This document shows, one piece after another, positions 23,319 to 32,851 of a stretch of 35,276 bases of DNA. The stretch is from CAMTWB01 sp037441775. Lineage in GTDB: Bacteria > Desulfobacterota > Syntrophia > Syntrophales > CAMTWB01. The position numbers and the translations under genes were made by a program. The number at the start of each line of letters is the position of its first letter. Position 1 is the stretch's first letter. The stretch lies in the NCBI GenBank assembly GCA_037441775.1, contig JBBIRO010000034.1:1-35276 (forward strand), read 5' to 3'. Below the pieces are notes generated by a model, which made no database searches, was not told the DNA's origin, and saw only the letters and a program-made list of their open reading frames with translations.

Positions 23319-26300
23319 ATGATTGACAGCTTATTTCCCAACCGAACCCGCCACGCCTGGATTGCGGTATTCGCCCTGATCATCCTGGCGTTCCTGGCTC
23401 TGGGATACCTGGCTGCCCAATCTCGGGCTGGCATTGCCGATCGGGAACTGCGCGCCGAACTGCTCCAACAGGCCCTGGCCCTCGCCCGAACGATCGACGC
23501 GCAGGAGGTCAAGAGCCTTTCGTTCACCGCGCAAGATAAAGACCGGCCAGAGTTTACGCGCCTGCGCGATCAGTTGAGGGCTTACCACACCACTTTTCCC
23601 TGCCGGGGGATCTACACCCTGGCTTCCCGACAGGGGGAGCTGATCTTTGGCCCGGAATCCTACGCCGAAACCGACCCCCAAGCCTCGCCGCCGGGCACCG
23701 TCTTCCGGGAGCCCACCGCCTTGGCCCGCGCCCTGTTTCAGACCCGCCGGGCCTTCACTGAGGGTCCGGTAGCGGATGAATACGGCACCTTTGTCACCGC
23801 CTTTGCTCCTGTTCTTGACCCCCGCACGGGCGAGGTATTGCTCGCCGTTGGTCTGGACGTGGAGGCGGCCGAATGGCGGTCCATTCTTGCCCGGGCGCGG
23901 CTTATGGCCATTTTGGGTACGCTCTTGCCGGCGGCGATCCTGCTGGCGGGCCTTTTTGTTTTATGGCGGCGCAGCGGACTGCCGGCGGAAAGACGAACGC
24001 GGCTCCGCTACGCCGAGGTCTATTTGACAGCCGCCTTTGGTCTGGCGCTGACGCTGCTTGCCTCGCTCGCTATGTACGACCTGGAGGTCCGCGAAAGGCG
24101 AGAATCATTCCGGCAGTTGGCCCAGGCTAAGGCAAACCTGGTATTAAGTACGTTTTACAACCTGCGATATCACAAACTCGATGCCCTGGCCCGTTTCTTT
24201 GAAGGGTCACAATATGTTGACCAACGCGAGTTTCAGGTATTTGCAGCGCCGATGGCGCGGCGCCACCCAGTTCTATCCGTGGAATGGATCCTCGCGGTGC
24301 CGGCGTCTCGCAAGTCTGCTTTGGAGCGGCAGGCCCGGGCAGCGGGACAGGCCGATTTTGCTATCTGGCAGCGGGGAGCAGGCGGTAGACGGGAATCGGC
24401 CTCTGGCCGGCCGGTCTATTACCCGGTCTGGTTTGTGGCGCCGCTTCAGGGTAACGAAGCGATCCTGGGCTATGATCTGGGTGCGGAGCCAGTGACCCTT
24501 GGCGCCATGGAGGCCGCCCACGCTACCAGTTTGCCGGCGGCAGCCGAACCCTTGACGCTGGGGCCGGAAAAGGATGGCGGAGGCGTCCTCCTGCTCTTTC
24601 ATCCCGTTTTTTCCGGCGGGCGGTCCGTCCGGGCCCAGCAGGGTTTTACCCTCGTGCGGGTGCGCCTTCAGCCCCTTTTGCAATCAGCCCTTTTTCGCGG
24701 GTCGGAAGATCATGAGCCGCTGGCGTTGGACCTTTATCAGCTCCAGGCGGGTCAGCCGCCGCGGTTTCTCGTCACTTCCTCGGCCTCAGGCGCCGATGGT
24801 CGCCGGACGGCGCGGCCGGATGGGGAAGAGCCAAGTCTGGCGCAGTCGGATTTTTCCGCCCTCTTTCCCCTCTTTATCTTCGGCAAGTCCTACGCCCTTT
24901 TCTTTTATCCGCCTCCGGCTTTCCTTGCGGCCAATCCCCTGTGGTATGGATTGGCAACAGCCCTGGCGGGGCTAATCCTGACGGCGCTGCTTTCGGCCGT
25001 GGTCTCGTTTATCGTGCGCCGCCGGGCCAACCTGGAAACCCTCGTGCTGGCCCGCACTGCGGCGCTAAAGGCGAGCGAAGAAAATTACCGCGACCTGGTC
25101 GAAAACATCAATGATTTGATCTGTACCCATGACCTGGAAGGCAATATCCTCTCCGCCAACCGGGCGGCTTTGAAGATGCTGGGTTATGAGCGGGAAGAAA
25201 TTATCGGGCAAAACATTCGTGCCTTTCTGGCGCCCGCTCTCCGACCTGAATTCGACGAATATCTGACGGCCATCGCCCGGGATGGCGCCGCCCGGGGACT
25301 AATGCTCGTGCAAACCCGCAGTGGGGAAAAGCTTATTTGGGAATATGACAACACCTTGCGTACCGAGGGCCTGCGGCGGCCCATTGTGCGCGGCCTGGCG
25401 CGGGATGTCTCAGAGCGCCACCGGGCGGAGAGAGCGCTTCGGGAAAGCGAGCGACGCCTGTCTCAGATCATCGAATTCTTACCCGACGCCACCTTTGCCA
25501 TCGACCTAGAAGGGAAAGTTACTGCCTGGAATCGCGCCATGGAGGAATTGACGGGCATCAAGGCGGCCCAGATGCTGGGCCAGGGCGACTATGCCTACGC
25601 CCTGCCTTTTTTTGGCGTACGCCGCCCGTTTATAATCGATCTGCTCCTCTCACCGGATGAAAATATTGCCAGCAGCTACCGCTTCTTCCGCGAGGAAAAA
25701 GGGCGAATCATCTCTGAATCCTACTTGGCCGATTTCCGGGGCCGCGGCCCCGCATGGTTTTGGAACAACGCGACAGTGCTTTACGGCCCAGGGGGCCAAG
25801 TGATTGGCGCTATTGAATCCATCCGAGAGATTACTGATCACAGGCGGGCCGATGAGGAGCGGGAGCGGATGGAGGCGAAGCTCGCCCAGGCAGAGAAGAT
25901 GGAGGCGGTGGGACGGCTCGCCGGTGGGGTGGCCCACGACTTCAATAACATGCTCAACGTGATTGTCGGTTACGCGGGGCTTGCGTTGATGAAACTCGAT
26001 TTCGAAAGCCCGCTTTACCACAACATCCAGGAGATCATTAAGGCCGGCGAGCGCTCGGCGGAGCTCGTCAGGCAACTGTTAGCCTTCGCCCGGCGGCAGA
26101 CCATTTCCCCACAGGTATTGGACTTAAACGAAACGGTCTCTGGGATGCTCAAGATGCTTAGGCGCCTCATTGGCGAGGATATCGACCTTTGCTATAAGCC
26201 CTCATCCAACCTCTGGCCGGTGAATATGGACCCCAGCCAAGTGGATCAGATTCTGGCCAACCTGACGGTTAACGCCCGTGACGCCATCTCCGGAGTCGGC

Positions 26301-27026
26301 AAAATTACGATTGAGACGGCCAATGTAGATATTGATGAGAATTACTGCCGCAATAATGAAGGTTTTGTCCCCGGGCAGTATGTCCTTATGGCGGTGAGCG
26401 ATGACGGCTGCGGCATGGACGAAAAGACCAAGGAACGACTTTTCGAGCCCTTCTTCACGACCAGGCCGGTGGGCAAGGGAACGGGCCTCGGCCTGGCCAC
26501 GGTGTATGGCATCGTGAAGCAAAACAATGGATTCATCAATGTGTATAGCGAACCATCCCTGGGCAGCACCTTCAAAATCTATCTGCCCCGCTACAGCAGG
26601 GGGGAAGCCGCGGAAATACGGCTGAAACCCGCCGCTATGCTGCCGGGAGGGACGGAGACGGTCCTTTTGGTAGAAGATGAGGGGGCGCTTTTGGAAATCG
26701 GCCGGGAAATGCTTGCCCATCTGGGTTATAAGGTGCTCTCCGCCGGCAGCCCCATCCAGGCGCTGCAACTGGCGCAGGAATATCAGGGTGGGATTGATCT
26801 GCTCATAACCGATGTCATCATGCCCCTGATGAATGGCCGGGATCTATGCCATGAAATTGCCGCCTTGCGGCCGGGGATCAAGTGCCTCTACATGTCGGGT
26901 TACACGGCTGACGTCATCGCCCATCACGGTGTGCTAGACGAGGGCGTTTGCTTCTTGCAGAAACCGTTTTCTCTGGAGACTCTGGCCAGAGAAGTTCGTG
27001 AGGCGCTAGGGCTCGGGCAGCCTTGA
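23319..27026 (+). CDS. Hybrid sensor histidine kinase with two extracytoplasmic sensor regions, two PAS domains and a receiver
   Basis: 1235 residues. Order: transmembrane helix (about 13-33); Cache/PDC-like extracytoplasmic domain (about 35-185, containing GTFVTAFAPVLDPRTGEVLL); two helices (about 191-217 and 233-252); a CHASE-like domain (about 285-455, VEWILAVPASRKSALERQ); helix (about 543-567); two PAS domains (about 586-705 and 713-845); HisKA with phospho-acceptor His873 in GGVAHDFNNMLNVI; HATPase with Asn985 (N-box), DDGCGM (1028-1033) and GTGLGLATVYGIV; and a C-terminal receiver with Asp1120/Glu1121, phospho-acceptor Asp1165 (LLITDVIMP) and Lys1215. All catalytic residues are intact. 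GGAGG lies 6 bases before the ATG. No response regulator is adjacent, so its partner and signal are unknown. Confidence 0.93.
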   Translation: MIDSLFPNRTRHAWIAVFALIILAFLALGYLAAQSRAGIADRELRAELLQQALALARTIDAQEVKSLSFTAQDKDRPEFTRLRDQLRAYHTTFPCRGIYTLASRQGELIFGPESYAETDPQASPPGTVFREPTALARALFQTRRAFTEGPVADEYGTFVTAFAPVLDPRTGEVLLAVGLDVEAAEWRSILARARLMAILGTLLPAAILLAGLFVLWRRSGLPAERRTRLRYAEVYLTAAFGLALTLLASLAMYDLEVRERRESFRQLAQAKANLVLSTFYNLRYHKLDALARFFEGSQYVDQREFQVFAAPMARRHPVLSVEWILAVPASRKSALERQARAAGQADFAIWQRGAGGRRESASGRPVYYPVWFVAPLQGNEAILGYDLGAEPVTLGAMEAAHATSLPAAAEPLTLGPEKDGGGVLLLFHPVFSGGRSVRAQQGFTLVRVRLQPLLQSALFRGSEDHEPLALDLYQLQAGQPPRFLVTSSASGADGRRTARPDGEEPSLAQSDFSALFPLFIFGKSYALFFYPPPAFLAANPLWYGLATALAGLILTALLSAVVSFIVRRRANLETLVLARTAALKASEENYRDLVENINDLICTHDLEGNILSANRAALKMLGYEREEIIGQNIRAFLAPALRPEFDEYLTAIARDGAARGLMLVQTRSGEKLIWEYDNTLRTEGLRRPIVRGLARDVSERHRAERALRESERRLSQIIEFLPDATFAIDLEGKVTAWNRAMEELTGIKAAQMLGQGDYAYALPFFGVRRPFIIDLLLSPDENIASSYRFFREEKGRIISESYLADFRGRGPAWFWNNATVLYGPGGQVIGAIESIREITDHRRADEERERMEAKLAQAEKMEAVGRLAGGVAHDFNNMLNVIVGYAGLALMKLDFESPLYHNIQEIIKAGERSAELVRQLLAFARRQTISPQVLDLNETVSGMLKMLRRLIGEDIDLCYKPSSNLWPVNMDPSQVDQILANLTVNARDAISGVGKITIETANVDIDENYCRNNEGFVPGQYVLMAVSDDGCGMDEKTKERLFEPFFTTRPVGKGTGLGLATVYGIVKQNNGFINVYSEPSLGSTFKIYLPRYSRGEAAEIRLKPAAMLPGGTETVLLVEDEGALLEIGREMLAHLGYKVLSAGSPIQALQLAQEYQGGIDLLITDVIMPLMNGRDLCHEIAALRPGIKCLYMSGYTADVIAHHGVLDEGVCFLQKPFSLETLAREVREALGLGQP

Positions 27027-27150
27027 ATATTCAAGTATCTGTTATTACGACTCCCTCAAGTATTGTTTTTTTGTTTCCCCTATTGTATAGCCAAATAATA
27101 TGAGTCAAAAGCAAGCCCAAGTGTAAGGCGTCGTTTTATCCGGGGGAAAA

Positions 27151-27438
27151 ATGAAGATAACAAAGGAAGAGGTTGCCCACGTGGCCCATCTGGCCAGGCT
27201 GGAATTCCGGGAGGAGGAGGTGGAGAACTTTACCCTCCAGTTAAACCGGATTCTAGAATATATCGATAAGCTAAACGAGCTGGACACTTCCGGGGTGGAA
27301 CCTATGAGTCACCCTTTTGCTCTTGGCAATGCCTTCCGGGAGGATATGGTAACAGCCTCGGTCACGGAAGAAAATCCCCTGGCCAACGCCCCCGCTCCCC
27401 GGGGCCAGTTTTTCTCCGTCCCCCGGGTTATTGAATAG
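27151..27438 (+). CDS. gatC: Asp-tRNA(Asn)/Glu-tRNA(Gln) amidotransferase subunit C
   Basis: 95 residues, the normal GatC length. The N terminus MKITKEEVAHVAHLARLEF is diagnostic, followed by the helix LNRILEYIDKLNELDTSGVEPM and the C-terminal FFSVPRVIE. GatC wraps around GatA and stabilises the GatCAB complex, which converts Glu-tRNA(Gln) and Asp-tRNA(Asn) to their amide forms. GGGGGA lies just before the ATG. It opens a seven-gene run with gatA 9 bases downstream. The 124-bp upstream gap is AT-rich, with TATTGTATAG that could be part of a promoter, but no clear pair was found. Confidence 0.95.
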   Translation: MKITKEEVAHVAHLARLEFREEEVENFTLQLNRILEYIDKLNELDTSGVEPMSHPFALGNAFREDMVTASVTEENPLANAPAPRGQFFSVPRVIE

Positions 27439-27447
27439 GATCTCAAA

Positions 27448-28908
27448 ATGGAACTCTGCCAACTGACAATTCACGAGCTTCAGGACAAGATACGCTCCGG
27501 CGACACATCTCCCTCCGCCGTCTTACAATCCGTTTTTAACCGGATCGACCGGCTGGAGGCTGACCTTAACTCCTATATCTCCGTCTTTCGGCAGGAGGCG
27601 TTCGAGCTGGCGGCAATTCAGGATGAGCAGGTGCGACGGGGAGAGATTGCGCCCTTGACCGGTATCCCCATCGCTCTTAAGGATATCCTCTGCACCAAAG
27701 GCTGGAAAACGACCTGCGGCTCCCGGATTCTCGACAATTTTATCCCCCCCTATGATGCTACGGCAGTGGATAAATTAAGAGCCGCTGGAGCGATTTTCAG
27801 CGGCAAGACCAACATGGACGAATTCGGCATGGGCTCATCAACGGAGACATCATTTTTTGGCGTGACCAGAAACCCATGGAATCTCTCTCGGATTCCCGGC
27901 GGCTCTAGCGGCGGGTCGGCGGCGGCGGTGGCGGCCGCCCAGTGCATCGCCTCTATCGGCACCGACACCGGCGGCTCAATCCGTCAGCCTGCGGCCCTAA
28001 ACGGCGTGGTGGGGTTGAAACCAACCTATGGGCGGGTCTCCCGCTACGGCATGATTGCGTTTGCCTCCTCCTTAGACCAGATCGGCCCTATAACCCGAGA
28101 TGTGGAGGATTGCGCGATCATGATGAATGTCTTAGCCGGTCACGATGCGAAAGATTCTACCTCGGCGCCCCGAGAGGCCCCTGATTATTTGAGTTTTCTA
28201 GGAAAGGACATCACCGGTTGGACTATCGGCATCCCGAAAGAGTATTTTATTGACGGGATAGACCAGGAAGTACTTGCGACCGTGGATCGGGCAGTGGCCA
28301 CTTTGGAAAAAATTGGTGCTCGCTGTGTTGAAGTCTCCCTTCCTCATACCCCCTACTGTGTCAGCGTCTATTATATAATCGCTCCGGCGGAGGCCAGCTC
28401 TAACCTGGCCCGTTACGATGGCGTAAGATTCGGCTACCGCAGTGCGAAGACCCCTGATCTTGTCTCCCTGTACAAAAATAGCCGTTCCGAGGGGTTCGGC
28501 AATGAGGTGAAGCGACGGATAATGATCGGCACCTATGCCCTTTCTTCGGGCTACTACGATGCCTATTACAAAAAGGCCTCCCAGGTGAGGCGCCTCATCA
28601 GTGATGACTTGACCCACGCTTTTAAGAGCTGCGACGCCCTGCTAACCCCCACCACGCCGACTCCGGCCTTTGGAATCGGAGAAAAAACCGCTGATCCCAT
28701 CCAAATGTACCTGACGGATATTTTCACCATCACGCCCAACCTGGCCGGAATTCCGGCGATATCGGTGCCCGCAGGCTATAGCCGGGAAGGGCTGCCTATC
28801 GGAATTCAGTTTTTGACGCCGGCCTTTGAAGAGGGAAGATTGCTACAGCTGGCCCAGGCCTACGAAAAGGCCGCGGCAGTGGGAAAAATGACGCCTCCCG
28901 GGGTGTAA
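27448..28908 (+). CDS. gatA: Asp-tRNA(Asn)/Glu-tRNA(Gln) amidotransferase subunit A
   Basis: 486 residues, full length. Amidase-signature enzyme that releases ammonia from glutamine for the GatB transamidation site. The Ser-cisSer-Lys triad is visible: the lysine in GIPIALKDILCTKG, the glycine/serine loop GGSSGGSAAAVAAAQC, and TDTGGSIRQPAALNGVVGLKPTYG containing the nucleophilic serine. The C-terminal AGIPAISVPAG and GLPIGIQFL are typical. Weak ribosome-binding site (AGGAT). It is separated from its partner gatB by three thiamine genes, an unusual arrangement. Confidence 0.96.
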   Translation: MELCQLTIHELQDKIRSGDTSPSAVLQSVFNRIDRLEADLNSYISVFRQEAFELAAIQDEQVRRGEIAPLTGIPIALKDILCTKGWKTTCGSRILDNFIPPYDATAVDKLRAAGAIFSGKTNMDEFGMGSSTETSFFGVTRNPWNLSRIPGGSSGGSAAAVAAAQCIASIGTDTGGSIRQPAALNGVVGLKPTYGRVSRYGMIAFASSLDQIGPITRDVEDCAIMMNVLAGHDAKDSTSAPREAPDYLSFLGKDITGWTIGIPKEYFIDGIDQEVLATVDRAVATLEKIGARCVEVSLPHTPYCVSVYYIIAPAEASSNLARYDGVRFGYRSAKTPDLVSLYKNSRSEGFGNEVKRRIMIGTYALSSGYYDAYYKKASQVRRLISDDLTHAFKSCDALLTPTTPTPAFGIGEKTADPIQMYLTDIFTITPNLAGIPAISVPAGYSREGLPIGIQFLTPAFEEGRLLQLAQAYEKAAAVGKMTPPGV

Positions 28909-28945
28909 CCCCCGGAAAGAATACATTGGACCTAAGGAGACGAAA

Positions 28946-29749
28946 ATGACGCCAAAGAAAGAAATCTGGAGTGATGTCGAAAGGATTCGGGCAGGGGCAC
29001 CGCTGGTGCATAACATTACCAATTACGTGGTTATGAACAGCTCCGCCAATGCGCTTTTGGCCCTGGGGGCATCTCCGGTCATGGCCCATGCCGTCCAAGA
29101 GGTGGAGGAGATGGTGGCAATAGCGTCCGCTTTGGTCATCAATATTGGAACCTTGAGCGGTCACTGGATCCAAGCGATGTTTGTCGCCGCCCGGGCCGCA
29201 AAAAGGCGTGGGATACCGATTGTTCTCGATCCGGTCGGCGCGGGCGCGACCCGGTTTCGGACCGATACGTGCATTGCCCTGCTTAACGAAGCTCCGGCTA
29301 CGATCATTCGGGGCAATGCCTCGGAAATACGTGCTTTAGCTTTAGCCGAAGGGGCAACTAAGGGGGTGGACAGCAGGCACAGCGCGGAAGATGCGATTGG
29401 GGCGGCGCAATTACTGGCCAAAACTTTTGGCTCTGTTGTCAGCATCAGCGGCGCTATTGATATCATCGTTGGTGGCAAACGGACAATCAGCATTGCCAAT
29501 GGTCACCCTCTGATGCCGCGGGTCACGGGGCTTGGCTGCACCGCCTCGGCTCTAACCGGCGCTTTTGCCGCGGTTAATCCGGCTGCCGCAAAAGCGGCGG
29601 CCCACGCCATGGCCGTGATGGGAATTGCGGGCGAGCTGGCTGCCGAAAGGGCCGCCGGGCCGGGCAGCCTGCAAGTGTATTTCCTCGATGCCCTATATAG
29701 CCTCTCTTACGAAGATTTGTCAGCCAGGCTCCGGTGGGAGGAATCGTGA
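28946..29749 (+). CDS. thiM: Hydroxyethylthiazole kinase
   Basis: 267 residues. Phosphorylates 4-methyl-5-(2-hydroxyethyl)thiazole, a salvage step of thiamine synthesis. Seen: PLVHNITNYVVMNSSANALLALGASPVMAHA at the N terminus (quoted in part: HNITNYVVMN, GASPVMAHA), VLDPVGAGATRFRT, IIRGNASEI, and the catalytic VTGLGCTASALTGAF with its cysteine. AAGGAG lies before the ATG. The 37-base gap after gatA is too short for a TPP riboswitch and has no thi-box motif, so expression probably follows the gat operon. Its stop overlaps the start of thiE. Confidence 0.95.
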   Translation: MTPKKEIWSDVERIRAGAPLVHNITNYVVMNSSANALLALGASPVMAHAVQEVEEMVAIASALVINIGTLSGHWIQAMFVAARAAKRRGIPIVLDPVGAGATRFRTDTCIALLNEAPATIIRGNASEIRALALAEGATKGVDSRHSAEDAIGAAQLLAKTFGSVVSISGAIDIIVGGKRTISIANGHPLMPRVTGLGCTASALTGAFAAVNPAAAKAAAHAMAVMGIAGELAAERAAGPGSLQVYFLDALYSLSYEDLSARLRWEES

Positions 29750-30405
29750 AGCGATCGCCGGATTACGGTCTTTACCTGGTGACCGATCGGGCGCTGGCTG
29801 CGCCAAAAACAATTGAGGAAACGGTGGCCGCGGCCATTGGGGGAGGCGTTTCGATGGTCCAGCTACGGGAGAAGGAGATCTCCACCAGGGATTTTCTTCT
29901 GCTTGCAAGGCGGCTTTTGACCATTCTACGCCCCGCCGGGGTGCCGCTTATCATCAATGATCGGCTGGACGTGGCGCTGGCCGCCGGGGCCGACGGGGTT
30001 CATCTGGGTCAAAGCGACCTTCCCGGCCGGGAGGCGAGGCGGATTATGGGGCCTTCCGCCATTATCGGCCTGTCCGTGGAGACAATGAAACAGGTTCAGG
30101 AGGCGGAAGAACTGGATCTGGACTATCTGGCGGCAAGCCCTGTTTTCGCTACCCCTACGAAAACGGATACCGCTCCTCCCTGGGGGTTGGCTGGACTTGC
30201 GGCTTTGCAAAGCCAAACCAATCTACCCATAATTGCCATCGGGGGGATAAATCAGACTAACGCCGAGGCGGTCTTACTGGCCGGAGCGGACGGTGTTGCC
30301 GTGGTATCCGCCATTTGTGCTGCGGACGATCCGCAGGCGGCGGCCCGATCATTGAGAGCAATTATCGACCGGGTGCTGAGCGAAAAGAAGGGAAGCCAGC
30401 CGTGA
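29746..30405 (+). CDS. thiE: Thiamine-phosphate synthase
   Basis: 219 residues from GTG 29746, which overlaps the thiM stop (GTGA) with GGAGG 4 bases upstream; a GTG 12 bases earlier is the alternative. ThiE joins thiazole phosphate and the pyrimidine pyrophosphate to thiamine phosphate. Seen: YLVTDR, GVSMVQLREKE, LIINDRLDVALAAGADGVHL, GQSDLP, IIGLSVE, LAASPVFATPTKTD and IAIGGI, with GADGVAVVSAI at the end, all standard for the TIM-barrel enzyme. Its substrates are the ThiM product and a pyrimidine pyrophosphate from ThiD, for which no gene is seen in the window. Confidence 0.95.
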   Translation: MKRSPDYGLYLVTDRALAAPKTIEETVAAAIGGGVSMVQLREKEISTRDFLLLARRLLTILRPAGVPLIINDRLDVALAAGADGVHLGQSDLPGREARRIMGPSAIIGLSVETMKQVQEAEELDLDYLAASPVFATPTKTDTAPPWGLAGLAALQSQTNLPIIAIGGINQTNAEAVLLAGADGVAVVSAICAADDPQAAARSLRAIIDRVLSEKKGSQP

Positions 30406-31403
30406 AACTGTCCGACATCGGAGAATTTGGATTCATTGCCCGTTTTTCCCCGCCTTTCATAAAAGGCCTGGCCGCGGATAACGTGGGCATCGGCGATGAC
30501 TGCGCGGTCATCCCCTGGCAGGGCGACACTTCTCTTTTAGTCACCACGGACATGTTGATTGAAGACATCCATTTCTTGCGACCGCGGATTGCCCCCCAGG
30601 ATTTGGGATATAAGTCGCTGGCGGTCAACTTAAGCGACATTGCCGCCATGGGGGGTAACCCCTCCAGCGCCTACCTTTCCCTGGGAATTCCCCCGGACAT
30701 CGAAGTCGAGTGGCTCGACGAGTTCTTCCTGGGCTTGCGAGGGCTGGCGGATCGGTGGGGAGTAAAACTCCTGGGAGGAGACACCACCAGGTCGCCGGGG
30801 CCGCTGGTGATCAACGTCGCCGTTTTGGGGCTGGCGGAAAATCGGTTTATAAAATATCGCTCCAGCGCCCAAAGTGGTGATATTATAGCGGTAACTGCTC
30901 AACTGGGAGATTCAGCCGGAGGCCTCATGATCCTTTTGGAGGACAGGGCGCAAGACCAGGAGGCTCTTTATCTGCTTGAGAGCCATCATCGCCCTTCCCC
31001 CCACCTGGCCGAGGGGGCCTGGCTGGCCCGCCGGGAAGAGGTCCATGCCATGATGGATGTGTCCGATGGAATTGATTCAGACATCAAGAGGATTATGGAG
31101 CGGTCGGGCTGCGGCGCCAGGGTTTTCCTGGAAAGGCTGCCACTGTCGGAAGAGTTGCGGCGCGCTGCCGGTCGTTACAATTGGAAGGCCCTGGAACTGG
31201 CCGCCGCCGGCGGCGAGGATTACTGCCTGCTGGTCACGGTCGCACCGAAATCTTTTCCGGAAATCAGCCGTAAATTTCAGGATTCTTTCGGCAGGCCGCT
31301 ATACGACATCGGAATCATCACCGAAAGCAAGGAAGGTCTCTGTTATTTGCTGGCCGAAAGACCGGCCAACCTGGGCAAGGCCGGGTTTAATCATTTCACT
31401 TAA
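30402..31403 (+). CDS. thiL: Thiamine-monophosphate kinase
   Basis: 333 residues from GTG 30402, overlapping the thiE stop by 4 bases, with GAAGGGA upstream. ThiL phosphorylates thiamine phosphate to thiamine pyrophosphate, the active cofactor. Seen: VGIGDDCAVIPW, LLVTTDMLIEDIHFLR (metal-binding aspartates), LAVNLSDIAAMGGNP, LLGGDTTRSPG, ITAV-type strands, MDVSDGIDSDIKRIM, and AAGGEDYCLLV near the C terminus. Length is near the family value (about 320-340). It completes the thiM-thiE-thiL set, so this operon can make TPP from thiazole alcohol and pyrimidine pyrophosphate. Confidence 0.95.
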   Translation: MKLSDIGEFGFIARFSPPFIKGLAADNVGIGDDCAVIPWQGDTSLLVTTDMLIEDIHFLRPRIAPQDLGYKSLAVNLSDIAAMGGNPSSAYLSLGIPPDIEVEWLDEFFLGLRGLADRWGVKLLGGDTTRSPGPLVINVAVLGLAENRFIKYRSSAQSGDIIAVTAQLGDSAGGLMILLEDRAQDQEALYLLESHHRPSPHLAEGAWLARREEVHAMMDVSDGIDSDIKRIMERSGCGARVFLERLPLSEELRRAAGRYNWKALELAAAGGEDYCLLVTVAPKSFPEISRKFQDSFGRPLYDIGIITESKEGLCYLLAERPANLGKAGFNHFT

Positions 31404-31423
31404 AGATCAAGGATACATTAATT

Positions 31424-32851
31424 ATGAATTACGAAGCGGTTATCGGGCTGGAGGTTCACGCCCAGCTATTAACCTTAAGCAAGATATTCTGCGGCTGTTC
31501 CACCAAATTCGGCACCAACCCTAACAGTAACACCTGTCCGGTATGCCTGGGCCTGCCCGGAGTACTGCCGGTGCTTAACCGGCGCGTGGTGGAGTTTGCG
31601 ATTCTAATGGGGCTCGCAACCAACTGCCGGATCAATGCCCGCTGTCTCTTTGCCCGAAAGAACTATTTTTACCCTGATCTCCCCAAAGGGTATCAGATAT
31701 CCCAGTACGCCCAGCCCCTGGCGGAAGAGGGCAACGTGGATATTGAAATCAACGGCGGCCGGAAAAGAATCGGCATCACCCGGATTCACATGGAGGAGGA
31801 CGCGGGCAAGCTGCTCCACGATGATTACAACCCCTTGAGCTACGTGGACTTAAACCGCGCCGGCGTCCCGCTGATCGAAATTGTCAGCGAGCCGGATATC
31901 AGAAGCCCGGAGGAGGCCGCGGCCTATCTTAAAAGAATTCACGAGACGCTGGTTTATTTAAATATCTGTGATGGCAACATGGAAGAAGGGAGTTTCCGCT
32001 GCGATGCCAACATCTCTTTGCGGCCGATGGGCGCCACGTCCTTCGGCACCAGGACGGAACTCAAAAACCTCAACTCCTTTCGCCATGTCCAGCGGGCCAT
32101 TGAATATGAGATCAAACGCCAGGGCTACCTGCTGGAAAACGGCGTAGCCATCGTTCAGGAAACCCGCCTCTGGGATGATTCGCAGGGAATTACCGTCTCG
32201 ATGCGCGGCAAGGAGGAGGCCCATGACTACCGTTACTTCCCCGATCCCGACCTGATTGTTCTTAATGTGGATAAAGCTTGGATCGGGGAACTTAAGGCTT
32301 TGCTTCCGGAGTTGCCGCTCGAAAAGCGCGACCGTTTCGTGAGGCAGTATCAGTTGCCGCCCTACGATGCCGGGGTGTTAACCTCCAGCGCCGCGCTGGC
32401 CGACTATTTTGAAGTGGTGGTGCGGAGCTGTGGGCAGCCCAAACAGGCCAGCAACTGGATAATGGTTGAGCTTTTGGCCTTCCTCAAGGAGGACAAGAAG
32501 GAAATCACCGCCTGCCCCATCAGGCCGGAGTCGCTGGCAGACCTGATCAGACTAATTCAGGAGGGAACAATCAGCGGCAAGATGGGCAAGGAGATCATTG
32601 CCGAGATGTACTCTTCTGGCCGCCCGCCGCAGGCAATAATTGCGGATAGGGGTCTGGTTCAGATTACCGATGAGTACGCGCTTGAGAAAACCATCCGGGA
32701 AATAATAGCGGCCAACCCCGGGCAGGTGGAACAGTACCGGGCCGGCCGCGAAAAGATTTTCGGTTTCTTTGTTGGCCAGGTCATGAAGGCCACCGCCGGG
32801 AAGGCCAACCCGCAAATTATCAACGACCTTCTCAAGAGGCTGCTTAAATGA
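31424..32851 (+). CDS. gatB: Asp-tRNA(Asn)/Glu-tRNA(Gln) amidotransferase subunit B
   Basis: 475 residues, full length. GatB binds the misacylated tRNA, activates its carboxyl group and adds ammonia delivered from GatA. Seen: YEAVIGLEVHAQLLTLSKIF, the zinc-site cysteines in FCGCSTKFG and CPVCLGLPGVLPVLN, KNYFYPDLPKGYQISQY, IHMEEDAGKLLHDD, DLNRAGVPLIEIVSEPD, RCDANISLRP and the C-terminal tail domain ending VGQVMKATAGKANPQIINDLL. AAGGAT lies about 10 bases upstream. Its stop overlaps the mtnA start (ATGA). It is separated from gatA by about 2.5 kb of thiamine genes. Confidence 0.96.
   Translation: MNYEAVIGLEVHAQLLTLSKIFCGCSTKFGTNPNSNTCPVCLGLPGVLPVLNRRVVEFAILMGLATNCRINARCLFARKNYFYPDLPKGYQISQYAQPLAEEGNVDIEINGGRKRIGITRIHMEEDAGKLLHDDYNPLSYVDLNRAGVPLIEIVSEPDIRSPEEAAAYLKRIHETLVYLNICDGNMEEGSFRCDANISLRPMGATSFGTRTELKNLNSFRHVQRAIEYEIKRQGYLLENGVAIVQETRLWDDSQGITVSMRGKEEAHDYRYFPDPDLIVLNVDKAWIGELKALLPELPLEKRDRFVRQYQLPPYDAGVLTSSAALADYFEVVVRSCGQPKQASNWIMVELLAFLKEDKKEITACPIRPESLADLIRLIQEGTISGKMGKEIIAEMYSSGRPPQAIIADRGLVQITDEYALEKTIREIIAANPGQVEQYRAGREKIFGFFVGQVMKATAGKANPQIINDLLKRLLK

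Noticed and set aside
28909..28945. Possible TPP riboswitch in front of thiM
   Set aside because: The gap is only 37 bases and contains no thi-box sequence.
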